Below are positions 15,682 through 27,393 of a stretch of 64,000 bases of DNA, piece by piece (positions within the stretch are counted from its first letter, which is position 1; every line of letters starts with the position of its first letter). The translations under genes and the position numbers were made by a program. This stretch comes from Natrialba aegyptia DSM 13077 (GTDB lineage Archaea > Halobacteriota > Halobacteria > Halobacteriales > Natrialbaceae). The stretch covers positions 1 through 64,000 of the forward strand of contig NZ_AOIP01000033.1 in assembly GCF_000337535.1 (NCBI RefSeq). Direction: 5' to 3'. A model generated the notes under the pieces. It was not told the origin of the DNA. It was given only the letters and a program-made list of their open reading frames with translations, and did no database searches.

Positions 15682-16275
15682 TCAGCCCTGATCGAGCGCT
15701 TCGTTTGCGAGTTCGTCCGCGCGACTGTTGACTTCGCGGGGGACGTGTTCGAGGGTCCACTCGTCGAACTCGGTCAAGAGTTCGTGGACGGTGACGCGTT
15801 TCTCGCGGAGGTCCGGATCGTTCGTATTGTACTCGCCGCGGACCTGTTTGACGATGAGTTCGGAGTCGCCGCGGACGTGGAGTTCGTCGTAACCGTAGTC
15901 GCGAGCGGCCTCGAGAGCGGCGATGAGTGCCTCGTATTCGGCCTGGTTGTTCGTCGCACGACCGATCCGTTTACTGCCCTCGGCGACGATACCATCTCCC
16001 GTGACGATCACCCAGCCGATTCCGGCGGGGCCGGGATTACCGCGCGCGCCGCCGTCGAAGTAGACGTGGGCGCGTCCACCGCCCTCGCGGAGCAGGGCTT
16101 CGAGTTCGCGCGGATCGCTGCCCTGGATGACGATTTTGTCGTCGTAGGCGACGGCCGTCGCGCCGCCGCGACTCGCACGCCAGCGTTCGTGATCCGTGTT
16201 TCCGGATTCGACGGCGACACCGGCGTCTGTGAGGCGGTCACGCGCGGCGTCGACGTCACACTCGAGAACCGGCAT
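15682..16275 (-). CDS. rnhA: Ribonuclease HI with N-terminal extension
   Basis: The catalytic domain (residues 68-197) carries the four acidic residues: Asp74 in YFDGGARGNPGP, Glu113 in NNQAEYEAL, Asp137 in VRGDSELIVKQVRG and Asp187 in NSRADELAN. The enzyme cuts the RNA strand of RNA-DNA hybrids, for example in primer removal and R-loop clearance. Residues 1-66 form an extra domain also seen in other haloarchaeal RNase HI proteins. CTTTATCC 28 nt upstream of the ATG predicts a leaderless message. It is divergent from the TFB gene, 162 bp away. Confidence 0.93.
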   Translation of the reverse strand: MPVLECDVDAARDRLTDAGVAVESGNTDHERWRASRGGATAVAYDDKIVIQGSDPRELEALLREGGGRAHVYFDGGARGNPGPAGIGWVIVTGDGIVAEGSKRIGRATNNQAEYEALIAALEAARDYGYDELHVRGDSELIVKQVRGEYNTNDPDLREKRVTVHELLTEFDEWTLEHVPREVNSRADELANEALDQG

Positions 16276-16437
16276 TCGGTCCTGTGATCGGCCAGTTCCG
16301 GATAAAGGTTTTCCGGTTTCAAATCACAAACTACGGTGCTGACGCGCTATATCGGGTGATATTCCGCGTTTTCCGTCAATAGTCGAAACAGATTACCAAA
16401 GGTTTATGTACTATCGTGATACTACTATAAAAGTGCG

Positions 16438-17400
16438 ATGACACGGTCCACCCGCCAGCGGGAGCGAACGCGTGAGACGGACGAGACCGAGGATCAGGAG
16501 GGGGTACGTGCCTGCCCCGAGTGTGAATCGGACAATCTCGTAAAGGACTCCGACCGGGGTGAGCTCATCTGTGAGGATTGTGGGCTCGTCGTGGAAGAGG
16601 AGAAAATCGATCCCGGTCCTGAGTGGCGGGCGTTTAACCACCAGGAACGACAGGAGAAGTCCCGCGTCGGTGCGCCGACGACCCAGACGATGCACGACAA
16701 GGGACTGACGACGACGATCGACTGGAAGGACAAAGACGCCTACGGGCGCTCTATTTCATCCAAAAAACGCAGTCAGATGCACCGGCTGCGCAAGTGGCAA
16801 GAACGGATCCGCACCAAGGACGCTGGCGAACGAAATCTACAGTTCGCACTCAGCGAAATCGATCGGATGGCGTCCGCACTGGGTGTCCCGCGGTCGGTCC
16901 GCGAAGTCGCTTCGGTCATCTACCGACGCGCACTCAAAGAAGACCTCATCCGCGGCCGGTCGATCGAGGGCGTCGCCACCTCGGCGCTGTATGCCGCCTG
17001 TCGAAAGGAAGGGATCCCGCGCAGTCTCGAAGAAATCTCGGAAGTCTCACGCGTCGAACGCAAGGAAATCGGTCGCACGTATCGCTATATCTCGCAGGAA
17101 CTCGGCCTCGAGATGCGACCCGTCGACCCGAAAAAATACGTCCCCCGCTTCTGTTCTGAACTCGAACTCTCCGAAGAAGTCCAGACCAAGGCCAACGAAA
17201 TCATCGAGAAGACGGCCGAAGAAGGACTCCTTTCCGGGAAATCACCGACCGGCTACGCCGCCGCTGCGATCTACGCTGCGTCACTGCTCTGTAACGAAAA
17301 GAAGACCCAGCGCGAGGTCGCAGACGTGGCCCAGGTGACCGAAGTCACCATCCGCAACCGGTACCAGGAACAGATCGAAGCGATGGGAATCCACGGGTAA
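16438..17400 (+). CDS. tfb: Transcription initiation factor TFB
   Basis: The 320-residue protein is the archaeal TFIIB. An N-terminal zinc ribbon uses Cys26, Cys29, Cys45 and Cys48 (ACPECE and CEDCGL); the B-finger region follows, and two cyclin-like repeats span about 115-205 and 210-310, ending [19 protein letters not shown] bridges TBP at the TATA box and RNA polymerase. Haloarchaea carry several TFBs that divide promoters between them; which paralogue this is cannot be said. A TATA-like GGTTTATGT at 16401-16409 predicts a start about six nt before the ATG. Confidence 0.95.
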   Translation: MTRSTRQRERTRETDETEDQEGVRACPECESDNLVKDSDRGELICEDCGLVVEEEKIDPGPEWRAFNHQERQEKSRVGAPTTQTMHDKGLTTTIDWKDKDAYGRSISSKKRSQMHRLRKWQERIRTKDAGERNLQFALSEIDRMASALGVPRSVREVASVIYRRALKEDLIRGRSIEGVATSALYAACRKEGIPRSLEEISEVSRVERKEIGRTYRYISQELGLEMRPVDPKKYVPRFCSELELSEEVQTKANEIIEKTAEEGLLSGKSPTGYAAAAIYAASLLCNEKKTQREVADVAQVTEVTIRNRYQEQIEAMGIHG

Positions 17401-17567
17401 TACCGTTCGCTCACCAGTCACTACCACTACCACTTTTATCGGGACCGTCCCGCTGACCAGTACCCGCACGAGACCACTGTCAACCACCGACACTGCGCAG
17501 TTTTGCCGTCTCGAACCGTTGGCGACCGCAGCCTCCACCGATTCTGCGTGGCACTCACCGCACAAAC

Positions 17568-17828
17568 TCACTGCCTCCGCCGATCGTACACTGCCGTCCG
17601 GCGCATCTCGGCGTTCCGGCGGCGTTTGCGGGTCACAACCGTGCTATAGCTTCCGATCACGATGGCTCCCAGGAGGACGATACTCGCCGAAAGCCACGTT
17701 CCTCGTCGTTCCGAGTCCGGTTCGTGTTCGATCACGTCTCGAGTGGCGACGGCGTCAGCATTCCGGCCGCGCTCGTCGTGTTTTGCAGTCTGCTCGTGCT
17801 CACTTGCATCCCGGGTCGGTCTGGTCAT
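17568..17828 (-). CDS. Small single-span membrane protein, hypothetical
   Basis: From ATG 17828 the 86-residue product has a hydrophilic N-terminal half rich in charged residues, one membrane helix (about 47-68, WLSASIVLLGAIVIGSYSTVV), and a strongly basic end (RKRRRNAEMRR) that should stay inside the cell, placing the N-terminus outside. I do not recognise a family. Composition supports coding, but the basic character is atypical for a halophile. It is convergent with TFB; nothing else is seen in 17401-17567 or 17829-18040. Confidence 0.5.
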   Translation of the reverse strand: MTRPTRDASEHEQTAKHDERGRNADAVATRDVIEHEPDSERRGTWLSASIVLLGAIVIGSYSTVVTRKRRRNAEMRRTAVYDRRRQ

Positions 17829-18097
17829 TGTCCGTACCTGGCTCACTCCGTGGTCGAAAAGAGTCTGCTGCCCACGGCTGCAGGCCCGCGTAGAACGAGC
17901 CCGGAACCAGTCAGACACACCGCACCGCCAACCAACTCACCGTACTCGAATCGGGCCACTGGAGCGGTGAAGCACCGCCACACTGGGGACTGGAAACAGC
18001 TGCTCCGCCGACAGAGACGAACCGTGCGTGGCGGTCGCGCTCGCGCGCGTACGTGAGTTTTATTAGTGACCGGCCGCTATGCGAAAGCAGGTTTTAG

Positions 18098-20038
<1,941 letters not shown>

Positions 20039-20050
20039 GGTGAGACAAAC

Positions 20051-22552
20051 ATGAGTTCAGACGTACCCGATCCGACAGACGTAGAGGCTCGTTCGGTCGA
20101 AAACATCCGCATCGAAGACGAGATGGAGCAGAGCTACATCGACTACGCGATGTCCGTCATCGCGGGTCGTGCGCTCCCGCGCGTCGAGGACGGTCTCAAG
20201 CCCGTCCACCGGCGCATCTTGTACGCGATGCACGAAATGGGCGTCACCTCGGGTTCTTCCCACCGCAAATCTTCCTCGATCGTCGGGGAGACGATGGGTG
20301 ATTACCACCCTCACGGCGACAGCCCGATCTACGACGCGATGGTCCGGATGTCCCAGGACTTCTCGATGCGCTACCCGCTGGTCGACGGCCAGGGCAACTT
20401 CGGCTCGATGGACGGCGATCCGCCGGCCGCTCAGCGGTACACCGAGGCGCGGATGTCCCCGATTTCCGAGGAACTACTCGCCGACATCGACAAGGACACG
20501 GTCGACTTCTCCGCGAACTACGACGATCGCCTGCAAGAGCCCGAGGTGTTGCCCTCGGCGTTCCCGAACCTGCTGGTCAACGGCTCCTCGGGGATCGCCG
20601 TCGGGATGTCGACGAATATTCCGCCGCACAACCTCGGAGAGGTCATCGACGCGACGATCGAGTTGATCGACGACCCCGAGGCGACGGTCGAGGACCTGAT
20701 GGACCACGTGAAGGGGCCGGACTTTCCGACCGGCGCGAACATCGTCGGCCGAGACGCCATTTATTCCGCCTACAAGACCGGCCGCGGGCGCATCCGCGTC
20801 CGGGCCGAGTTCGAAGTCGAGGAGTGGCAGTCGGGCCGCGAGCGCATCGTCATCACCGAACTTCCCTTCCAGACCAACAAGGCCCGCCTCGTCGAGCGCA
20901 TCGCCGAGGACGTCAACGAGGGCGATATCGAGGGAATTTCGGACCTGCGCGACGAGTCCGACCGCGACGGCGTCCGCATCGTCGTCGAGTGCAACCGCGG
21001 CGCGAACGTCGACGTCGTCAAGAACAAACTCCTCGAGAACCACTTGGAGAAGACCTTCGGCGTTATCAATCTCGCGCTGGTCGACGGCCAGCCACAAGTG
21101 CTCTCGCTCAAGGAAACCTTAGAGGAGTACATCGCCCACCGCCGCGAAGTCGTGCGCCGACGCAGCGAGTACGACCTCGCCGAAGCCGAGGATCGCGCCC
21201 ACATCCTCGAAGGACGGCTGACGGCAGTCGAGAACGCCGAGGATGTCGTCGACCTGATCAGAAACAGCGAGACGCGCGACGACGCGAAGGCGGCGCTGCA
21301 GGAGGCCTACGAGTTCTCCGAAGAGCAGGCGACCCACATCGTTCGGATGCAACTCGGCAGTCTCACCTCGATGGAAGCCGCCGAGATCGAGGACGAGTAC
21401 GAAGACGTGCAGGCCGAGATCGAACGCCTGACGACGATCCTCGAGAGCGAGTCCGAATTGCTGGGCGTCATCAAAGACGAACTCCGCGAGATCAAAGCCG
21501 AGTACGGCGACGATCGGCGCACCTCGATCATCGAGGATCAGGGCACAGTTACCCACGAGGACCTCATCCCCGAAGAAGAGGTCGTCGTCGTCATGACCGA
21601 AGACGACTACGTCAAGCGGATGCCGATCGAGACCTTCGACCCCCAGGGTCGAGGCGGCAAAGGGATCATCGGCGCGGATGTCAAAGAGGACGACCGCGTT
21701 TCGACCGTCTTCCGCGCGAATACCCACGACTACCTGCTCTGCTTTACGAATCAGGGCAAAGTCTACCAGCTCAAAACCTACGAAATCCCCGAGATGGGCC
21801 GCACCGCACGCGGGAAATCGGCGGTCAACATTCTCGATCTCGATCCGGGCGAGGACATCACGGCGATCGTCGACACCGAGGCCTTCGGCGACGACGAGTT
21901 CGTCACGATGGCGACCCGGCACGGCTACGTCAAGCGGACCGCCGGCTCGGAGTTCGACAACATCCGCTCGACCGGGATCATCGCAGCCGACCTGCAGGAG
22001 GACGACGAACTCGTCGACGTCGAGGTGACCGACGGCAGCCAGGACCTCGTCATCGCCACTGAAGGCGGCATGACGATCCGGTTCGACGAGGACGAAGTCC
22101 GGTCGATGGGGCGCAACGCCCGCGGCGTCAACGGCATCGAACTCGAGGGCGACGATGCCGTTGCCGGCTTGGTCGCGACCGATGAGGGCGACGAGCAGGA
22201 TCTGCTGACCGTCACGCGCAACGGCTACGGCAAGCGGACGCCGCTGTCGGAGTATCGCACCCAGTCGCGGTACGGCAAGGGGCTGATCGACATCAAGACC
22301 GGCGACCGAAACGGTCCCGTGACGGCCGCGAAAGCGGTGTCGGCGGACGACCAGCTGGTGATGATGAGCGAGCGCGGGCAGATCGTCCGCACGCGCGTCG
22401 ACGAAGTTTCGGAAGTCGGGCGCAACACGATGGGCGTGATCGTGATGGACGTCGAGGCCGACGATGCGGTCGCGAGCGTCGACGTGATTCCGGCGTCGGT
22501 GGGCGAGGTGGACGACGCAACCGAGGAGGCCGAAGCGGACGCGCCGAACTGA
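20051..22552 (+). CDS. gyrA: DNA gyrase subunit A
   Basis: The 833-residue subunit carries the breakage-reunion domain with the active-site Tyr130 in [11 protein letters not shown] and the helix-turn-helix [20 protein letters not shown]. The C-terminal beta-pinwheel (about 510-815) has six blade repeats and the GyrA box [10 protein letters not shown] that wraps DNA for negative supercoiling. Quinolone-region residues (Ser75 and Ser76 in RKSSSIVGE, and Asp85) are in their usual positions. The tail is very acidic ([15 protein letters not shown]). It is cotranscribed with gyrB, 12 bp apart. Confidence 0.97.
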   Translation: MSSDVPDPTDVEARSVENIRIEDEMEQSYIDYAMSVIAGRALPRVEDGLKPVHRRILYAMHEMGVTSGSSHRKSSSIVGETMGDYHPHGDSPIYDAMVRMSQDFSMRYPLVDGQGNFGSMDGDPPAAQRYTEARMSPISEELLADIDKDTVDFSANYDDRLQEPEVLPSAFPNLLVNGSSGIAVGMSTNIPPHNLGEVIDATIELIDDPEATVEDLMDHVKGPDFPTGANIVGRDAIYSAYKTGRGRIRVRAEFEVEEWQSGRERIVITELPFQTNKARLVERIAEDVNEGDIEGISDLRDESDRDGVRIVVECNRGANVDVVKNKLLENHLEKTFGVINLALVDGQPQVLSLKETLEEYIAHRREVVRRRSEYDLAEAEDRAHILEGRLTAVENAEDVVDLIRNSETRDDAKAALQEAYEFSEEQATHIVRMQLGSLTSMEAAEIEDEYEDVQAEIERLTTILESESELLGVIKDELREIKAEYGDDRRTSIIEDQGTVTHEDLIPEEEVVVVMTEDDYVKRMPIETFDPQGRGGKGIIGADVKEDDRVSTVFRANTHDYLLCFTNQGKVYQLKTYEIPEMGRTARGKSAVNILDLDPGEDITAIVDTEAFGDDEFVTMATRHGYVKRTAGSEFDNIRSTGIIAADLQEDDELVDVEVTDGSQDLVIATEGGMTIRFDEDEVRSMGRNARGVNGIELEGDDAVAGLVATDEGDEQDLLTVTRNGYGKRTPLSEYRTQSRYGKGLIDIKTGDRNGPVTAAKAVSADDQLVMMSERGQIVRTRVDEVSEVGRNTMGVIVMDVEADDAVASVDVIPASVGEVDDATEEAEADAPN

Positions 22553-22697
22553 GCCGCACCCGACGGCTCGTTCGACTCGGCGTTTGGATTGGAGACCGCT
22601 ATTGGACGTGGCGTCCGCAGACGAAACACAGTAGCAGTCGCGTCGCTGTACGGGACGGGAAACGGCAGATGAGAGAACGAGTTCGCTCCGTGACCCC

Positions 22698-23231
22698 TCA
22701 GTGTGCGGCTTCTTCGGCGGGAGCAACCATGTCTTCGATACGCAGAATGAGGATGTTGTTCGTGTCGTCTTTGCCGTCGACACGGCCGTCGATGAGGAGC
22801 TTCGAGAGCGGCGTCGGGCCGACGGTGACGGCGTCGTCCTCGTGAATACCGCTGATAGCGCCCTGCAGGTGGATCTCCGCGCGACAGAGTTCAGGATGGT
22901 GGACGCTCGAGAGGTCGATTTCTTCGACGATGACATCGGTGATCGGTTCGCCCTCGTGTTTGATCGGCACCGAGGCCGGATCGTCCATCTGCTGGATTTC
23001 GAGTGCTTCGAAGGCGGCAGCGGTCGGCTTGTAGCCACCCTTGGGGCCGGGGACACCTTCGACGAGCTGGAGCGCTTTGAGACTCTGCATCTGGTTGCGG
23101 ATGGTCCCCGGGTTTCGGTCTACCTGTTCGGCGATGTCCTCGCCTTTGATGGCGTCTTCGGATTCTTTGTGGAGATTCGTCAGTGCGCGCAGGATTTTCT
23201 TCTGACTGGGGGTCAGCTCGATTGATGACAT
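22698..23231 (-). CDS. COG2524-like winged-helix transcription regulator
   Basis: The N-terminal 75 residues (LTPSQKKILRALTNLH to VEGVPGPKGGYKPTAAAFEA) form a winged helix close to that of archaeal COG2524 regulators, which normally carry CBS domains. Here the C-terminal half (80-177) is not CBS but a beta-rich domain, VIVEEIDLSSVHHPELCRAE and AVTVGPTPLSKLLIDGRVDG, resembling small-molecule or PilZ-like sensor folds; that is only an impression. Targets are unknown. The gene converges with gyrA and is downstream of the DtxR-like regulator on the same strand. Confidence 0.72.
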   Translation of the reverse strand: MSSIELTPSQKKILRALTNLHKESEDAIKGEDIAEQVDRNPGTIRNQMQSLKALQLVEGVPGPKGGYKPTAAAFEALEIQQMDDPASVPIKHEGEPITDVIVEEIDLSSVHHPELCRAEIHLQGAISGIHEDDAVTVGPTPLSKLLIDGRVDGKDDTNNILILRIEDMVAPAEEAAH

Positions 23232-23385
23232 AGCGGATTATTCGTAGTTGAATTCCTTAAACCCGGCGGGTACGGTCGGCCGTTGAGTCGATTTTGACGT
23301 GCAAAAGCATACCAGTACAGCCTCGAACGAACGCACAGTGGACATTCGATAGGATGTCGAGAAACCAACTCGGCTGCAGGGGTCG

Positions 23386-24066
23386 TTACGACTCCGCTTG
23401 CGGAAGGGGTGTAACGCGGACGTGATGGGCGACACCCTCCGGTAACGAAACGTCGTCGACAGTCTCGCTCGACCGTGCAGTAACCATTCCGAAGGGAGCG
23501 ACTTCGAGAATCTCGAGTTCGACGCCGGGTTCGACACCGTGAGTTGCGAGATACGACAGGACTTCCGGGTCGTGGTCGGCTACCTCTTCGACGACGACGA
23601 CATCGCCCTCTGCGAACTCGGTAACTGACTTGCCCGCCGAGCGGTCGGGTGGTTCGAGATCGGCACTCGGAATCGGCGAGCCGTGCGGATCGACCTCCGG
23701 TTCGTCGAGGGCATCTGCGACGCGGGCCTCGAAGTCCTCGCTGATGTGGTGTTCGAGACGATCCGCCTCGGCGTGGACTTCGGACCAATCGTAGTCGAGA
23801 TGTTCGGTGAGGTAGGCCTCGAGCAAGCGGTGGTGACGGACGACTTCGAGAGCGACGGTTTCACCTTCGTCCGTGAGCGTGACGCCGCGGTACTTCTCGC
23901 GGTCGACCAGCCCGCGCTCTTCTAATTTCTCGAGCATGCTAGTAACGGTCGGCGACGTGACCTCGAGCGCATCGGCGATCGCAGAGGTCTTGATCCGTTC
24001 CTCGTGCTCACCCTGGAGCTGATAGATCGCCTTGAGGTAATCCTCCATCACGTCGCTCAGCATCAT
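23386..24066 (-). CDS. DtxR-family metal-dependent repressor (SirR/IdeR type)
   Basis: The product (ATG 24066, 226 aa) starts MMLSDVMEDYLKAIYQLQ, the DtxR winged helix, with recognition helix VTSPTVTSMLEKLEERGLVD. The metal-binding and dimerisation region has the usual His and Glu ligands in VRHHRLLEAYL and VHAEADRLEHHISED. The C-terminal SH3-like FeoA domain (about 150-225) is present, making it closer to IdeR/SirR than to short MntR. It should repress metal uptake genes when Fe(II) or Mn(II) is bound. The perfect inverted repeat at 24078 touching its promoter points to autoregulation. An ATG at 24063 is an equally good start. Confidence 0.88.
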   Translation of the reverse strand: MMLSDVMEDYLKAIYQLQGEHEERIKTSAIADALEVTSPTVTSMLEKLEERGLVDREKYRGVTLTDEGETVALEVVRHHRLLEAYLTEHLDYDWSEVHAEADRLEHHISEDFEARVADALDEPEVDPHGSPIPSADLEPPDRSAGKSVTEFAEGDVVVVEEVADHDPEVLSYLATHGVEPGVELEILEVAPFGMVTARSSETVDDVSLPEGVAHHVRVTPLPQAES

Positions 24067-24077
24067 CGTACACCGAT

Positions 24078-24091
24078 TTAGATCCATCTAA
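24078..24091 (-). promoter_or_regulatory. DtxR-type operator upstream of the regulator gene
   Basis: TTAGATCCATCTAA is a perfect 6-bp inverted repeat with a 2-nt centre, 12 nt upstream of the ATG at 24066, followed by CCCTAAA. It resembles DtxR/IdeR boxes built from TTAG and CTAA half-sites and overlaps the expected transcription start of a leaderless message. Confidence 0.6.
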
Positions 24092-24241
24092 CCCTAAACC
24101 TGTCGACGACAGCTCCCTCGTCGAGTTCGGGATGGACCGGCCATCACGGCCGGCACGGTTCCGTCACCACACCATGACAACGAGAAACACACTGATACGA
24201 GTTCCAACACCTTTGTATCGTAGTGTTTTAGATTGTGAGGT

Positions 24242-25411
24242 ATGACTGAAAACGTCGTCGTGCTCGGTGCCGGGTACGCTGGTACCGGCGCGATCAGCAA
24301 GCTCCAGTCGGAACTCGGCGGCAACGCACGGTTGACCTGGATCGCTGATGTCGACTACCACCTCGTCTTACACGAGGCCCACCGCGTGATCCGCGACCCG
24401 GACGTGCAATCCGACATCACGTTCCCCGTTACCCAGGTTGCCGATCCGTCGACCCGGTTCATTCAAGACGAAGTCGTCGGCCTGGATACTGACGACCAAC
24501 TCGTCGAACTCGCGGACAGCGATCCCGTCGAATACGACTACGTCCTCGTCGCACTGGGCAGCCAGACCGCCTACTACGGCATCCCCGGGCTCGAGGAGCA
24601 CTCGCTTACGCTGAAAAATCTCGACGACGCCCTGGAGATCCACGATGCCGTCAAAGAGGCAAGCCAGGACGCCACCCGCGGCGAACCCGCACAGATCGTC
24701 GTCGGCGGTGCCGGACTCTCCGGCATCCAGACCGCCGGCGAGATCGCCGAGTTCCGCGACGCCCACCGCGCGCCGATCGAAATCCACCTCGTCGAAGCGC
24801 TCGACGAAATTTTCCCCGGTAACGACCCGGAAATCCAGCAGGCCCTCCGGGACCTTCTCGAAGACGCCGGCGTTCGCATCCACACGGACGACCCGATTAC
24901 CGAAGCAACCGACGAGGTCATCGAGTTCGACGAAGGCGAGCCACTCGACCACGACGTACTCATCTGGACCGGCGGCATTACCGGCCGCGACGCACTCGAC
25001 GACGCTGCACTCGAAAAGGAACACAACCGCGTCAACGTTGCGGCGAACTTCCAGACCTCCGTCGACAACGTCTTCGCGATCGGCGACTCGGCGCTCATCG
25101 ACCAAGGCGACCAGCCCGCGCCGCCGACCGCACAGGCCGCCTGGCAGGCCGCCGAGATCGTCGGCGAAAACATCTCCCGAGCGATCGAAAACCGCCCGCT
25201 CAAAACCTGGGAATACGACGACAAGGGTACTGTCATCTCCGTCGGCGAGAAGGCAGTCGCTCACGAAGTCAAACCGGCCCTTGGCATCTCACTGCCCGTC
25301 GACACCTTCGGTGGCATCCCCGCAAAGAACCTGAAGAAGATGATCGCTGCCCGCTGGATCGCCGATATCACCTCCTGGAACGAAGCCCGTAAATCCTGGT
25401 CGGCGCTGTAG
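24242..25411 (+). CDS. ndh: NADH dehydrogenase type II-like FAD oxidoreductase
   Basis: The 389-residue flavoprotein has the FAD-binding GxGxxG motif VVLGAGYAGTG (6-16), a second dinucleotide motif VVGGAGLSGIQ near residue 155 for NAD(P)H, and the late FAD motif VFAIGDSAL. The C-terminal amphipathic region (DTFGGIPAKNLKKMIAARWI) can attach to the membrane. The family includes type II NADH:quinone oxidoreductases and sulfide:quinone reductases; the redox-active Cys residues of the latter are missing, so the NDH-2 role, feeding electrons to quinone without proton pumping, is preferred. A TATA-like TTTGTATC lies 26 nt upstream of the ATG. It is divergent from the metal regulator. Confidence 0.85.
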   Translation: MTENVVVLGAGYAGTGAISKLQSELGGNARLTWIADVDYHLVLHEAHRVIRDPDVQSDITFPVTQVADPSTRFIQDEVVGLDTDDQLVELADSDPVEYDYVLVALGSQTAYYGIPGLEEHSLTLKNLDDALEIHDAVKEASQDATRGEPAQIVVGGAGLSGIQTAGEIAEFRDAHRAPIEIHLVEALDEIFPGNDPEIQQALRDLLEDAGVRIHTDDPITEATDEVIEFDEGEPLDHDVLIWTGGITGRDALDDAALEKEHNRVNVAANFQTSVDNVFAIGDSALIDQGDQPAPPTAQAAWQAAEIVGENISRAIENRPLKTWEYDDKGTVISVGEKAVAHEVKPALGISLPVDTFGGIPAKNLKKMIAARWIADITSWNEARKSWSAL

Positions 25412-25498
25412 GCGACGAACACTCGCTACTCGTCACTCGCAACCCGTCACCCGCTACCCAGCACACATCACCACCCGCGTCGAATTCGATACGGCCGA

Positions 25499-26200
25499 TT
25501 ACGCGTTGCTTGATTCCTCGTTCTCTTCGGCGTCTCCAGATCCATCGCCGTTTCCGTGATCTCCGTCCACACCACCCGTTTGTCCCCACTCCGTTCGCTT
25601 TTGGTCTGCCGTGCACTCTGTCTGACCCTGACTCCAACTCTGGCTCTGAGTCTGAGTCTCACCCCGACTCTCACTCCCACCCCCCATCTTCCGCGCCGGT
25701 ACACCCGCGACGGTGGTCCCCGGTTCGACATCCCTCGTCACCAGCGAGTTCGCCGCGACGCTTGCACCCGCACCGATCTCGACGCCCGGCAACACGATCG
25801 CTCCAGCACCGATCATCGCTCGCTCGCCGACGACGATTTCACCCGTCCGATACTCGTCCTGCAAGAACTCGTGACAGAGCAGCGTTGCGTCGTAGCCGAC
25901 GATTGCGTGTTTCTCCATCGTGATCAGTTCCGGCCAGAAGACGTCGGGCGTCGCCTCGAGTCCCCAGGAAACACCGGGCTCAACGGTGACACCGAGTCGA
26001 CGCAAGCACCACCGCCGCAGGCGGAGGCTCGGAGAAATGCGAGCGAACCAGACGAAGAGGTAGTTGAGCGCAACCCGAAGCGGGTGCTTTGCGCTCGTCC
26101 AGTGAGCGAGCGAGTTCCGAACGCCGGGCGTGGGGTGGCGTCGAATGCGGTCGTGACGGGAACGGGAGTTATCGGCGGTCACGTCTGGGTTGTCGGTCAA
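25499..26200 (-). CDS. Hexapeptide-repeat acyltransferase with Gln/Ser-rich tail
   Basis: Residues 75-180 form a left-handed beta-helix: repeats such as VVGERAMIGAGAIVLPGVEI and GAGASVAANSLVTRDVEPGT end in VAGVPARKM, the hallmark of maltose/galactoside acetyltransferase-like enzymes. The N-terminal part (SAKHPLRVALNYLFVWFARI) contains a hydrophobic, possibly membrane-touching helix. After residue 180 the protein becomes low complexity (Gln, Ser, Thr, Gly, then Asp/Glu), encoded by a degenerate hexamer repeat. The acceptor substrate, a sugar or lipid precursor, is unknown. It converges with the NDH-2 gene. Confidence 0.82.
   Translation of the reverse strand: MTDNPDVTADNSRSRHDRIRRHPTPGVRNSLAHWTSAKHPLRVALNYLFVWFARISPSLRLRRWCLRRLGVTVEPGVSWGLEATPDVFWPELITMEKHAIVGYDATLLCHEFLQDEYRTGEIVVGERAMIGAGAIVLPGVEIGAGASVAANSLVTRDVEPGTTVAGVPARKMGGGSESRGETQTQSQSWSQGQTECTADQKRTEWGQTGGVDGDHGNGDGSGDAEENEESSNA
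25621..25680. repeat. Degenerate hexanucleotide repeat encoding a Gln/Ser/Thr tract
   Basis: Ten imperfect copies of a six-base unit of the form TCTNAC occupy this stretch within the tail of the acyltransferase gene and encode alternating Gln, Ser and Thr residues on the minus strand. The unit length equals that at 5139 and 59138. Confidence 0.7.
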
Positions 26201-26237
26201 GTACTACAAGAAACTGACCGATCCTCACACGAGTCGC

Positions 26238-27089
26238 TCACCGGCCGCTGTCGGGTTGCGTACTGGCCGGACTGTCATCCATCGCGTCGGCTGGCGTTCG
26301 ATCAGTACGGGGGCCAACTAGGTTCCGGAACGCCTCGCTCGAGAGTTCACATCGGTAGGCCGGCTTGAAGAGCATGTTCTGCCCACCCGCGCGGACGTTC
26401 CATTCCGTTTCGATTTCCTCACGAAGATAATACTGTGCTTGTACGTTGCCCGGTTTGACGTAGTACTCGCTGAGACGGATGGGATAGCGGTCGAAGAGAC
26501 CACCTGGTTCGCGGCCGGCGACGATCACAACCGGTTTGTCCTGCCGATAGAGTTCACCGTCTCGTTCCCGTGCGCGTTTTACGTGTGCGTTCTCCGGGTT
26601 GGCTGCGAGAATCGCCTCGCGATCCGTCTCGCACATTTCGGGGGTAATAACGGCGACGCTATCGACGGTGAAGTATCCGATCAAGTACCGGTGTGCCCGG
26701 TCTCCCTCCGGTCGACGGAGGCCGGCGTAGAAGCCGACGATATCGCCCGGTTCGAGCGATCGAAGACGGGAGACGTAGCCATTGGATCGATGTTCACCGT
26801 AGGTTAGCGCCTCGAAGTTCGGATCACGGTGCAGCGGCCACTCCGCAAGTGCAGCGCCAGAGACCGAGTCAACACCGTTTCGGATCGGTTGTGGCTCGAT
26901 CCGAGTCGTCAGGTCTGCGGCGGCCCGATCATCGTAGCGGAGGGTCCACGATCCAAGCGTCGCCGTCTCGCTCGTTTTACGGGTCTTCTCCGGAATCGGA
27001 ACGTATTCGAAGCGGCCATCGTCGTACAGCGGCCCAAGTGCACCGAGATTCGTGCTGTCGGCCCCGATCCCAGCGAGTACGACTGTCAT
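26238..27089 (-). CDS. Nmad3-like putative nucleotide-modification protein
   Basis: The 283-residue protein begins VLAGIGADSTNLGALGPLYD and FEYVPIPEK, which resembles the Nmad3 (nucleotide modification associated domain 3) family of proteins associated with hypermodified DNA bases. The middle has a PUA/EVE-like look (SLEPGDIVGFYAGLRRPEGD then RYLIGYFTVDSVAVITPEMC). The assignment rests on recognition of the N-terminal motif and no homology search. No other modification or restriction gene is nearby, so it is an orphan. It lies 37 bp upstream of the acyltransferase on the same strand. Confidence 0.55.
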   Translation of the reverse strand: MTVVLAGIGADSTNLGALGPLYDDGRFEYVPIPEKTRKTSETATLGSWTLRYDDRAAADLTTRIEPQPIRNGVDSVSGAALAEWPLHRDPNFEALTYGEHRSNGYVSRLRSLEPGDIVGFYAGLRRPEGDRAHRYLIGYFTVDSVAVITPEMCETDREAILAANPENAHVKRARERDGELYRQDKPVVIVAGREPGGLFDRYPIRLSEYYVKPGNVQAQYYLREEIETEWNVRAGGQNMLFKPAYRCELSSEAFRNLVGPRTDRTPADAMDDSPASTQPDSGR

Positions 27090-27179
27090 CAGTTCCTCTC
27101 AATACGAGCAGTGACTGATTAAATTACTCGATCCACACTACCGGCGAACGCTTTTCCTGTAGACGACCGTGTCTATTCT

Positions 27180-27341
27180 ATGGCGTCCAGAACGCCCATC
27201 GAATGTCCACTGTGCCGTGAATCTCCGGTGCAAGAGCAAGAACTCGAGGAACATCTCGTCTCAGCCCACACGAAACGAAAACTCGCAAAATTCGTCGCCT
27301 CGGAAACGCGAGCGATGGACGAGGGGGATATTTCCGAGTGA
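27180..27341 (+). CDS. C2H2-type small zinc-finger protein, 53 aa
   Basis: The frame from ATG 27180 to TGA 27339-27341 encodes a protein beginning MASRTPIECPLCRESPVQEQ. CPLC at residues 9-12 and HLVSAH at 25-30 give a classical C2H2 zinc finger, followed by a basic helix (TKRKLAKFV) that could contact nucleic acid, then an acidic end. Many haloarchaea encode such single-finger proteins. It is divergent from the Nmad3-like gene and converges on the HalOD1 gene at 27394. Confidence 0.7.
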   Translation: MASRTPIECPLCRESPVQEQELEEHLVSAHTKRKLAKFVASETRAMDEGDISE

Positions 27342-27393
27342 ACGACCACGCGGAAGCGAGAAAACAGCCACGACCCCGCTACTGACAGGTCAG

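Noticed and set aside
21119-23056. 645-codon minus-strand frame opposite gyrA
   Set aside because: Antisense of gyrA with Arg/Asp mirror composition; gyrA motifs on the plus strand are unmistakable.
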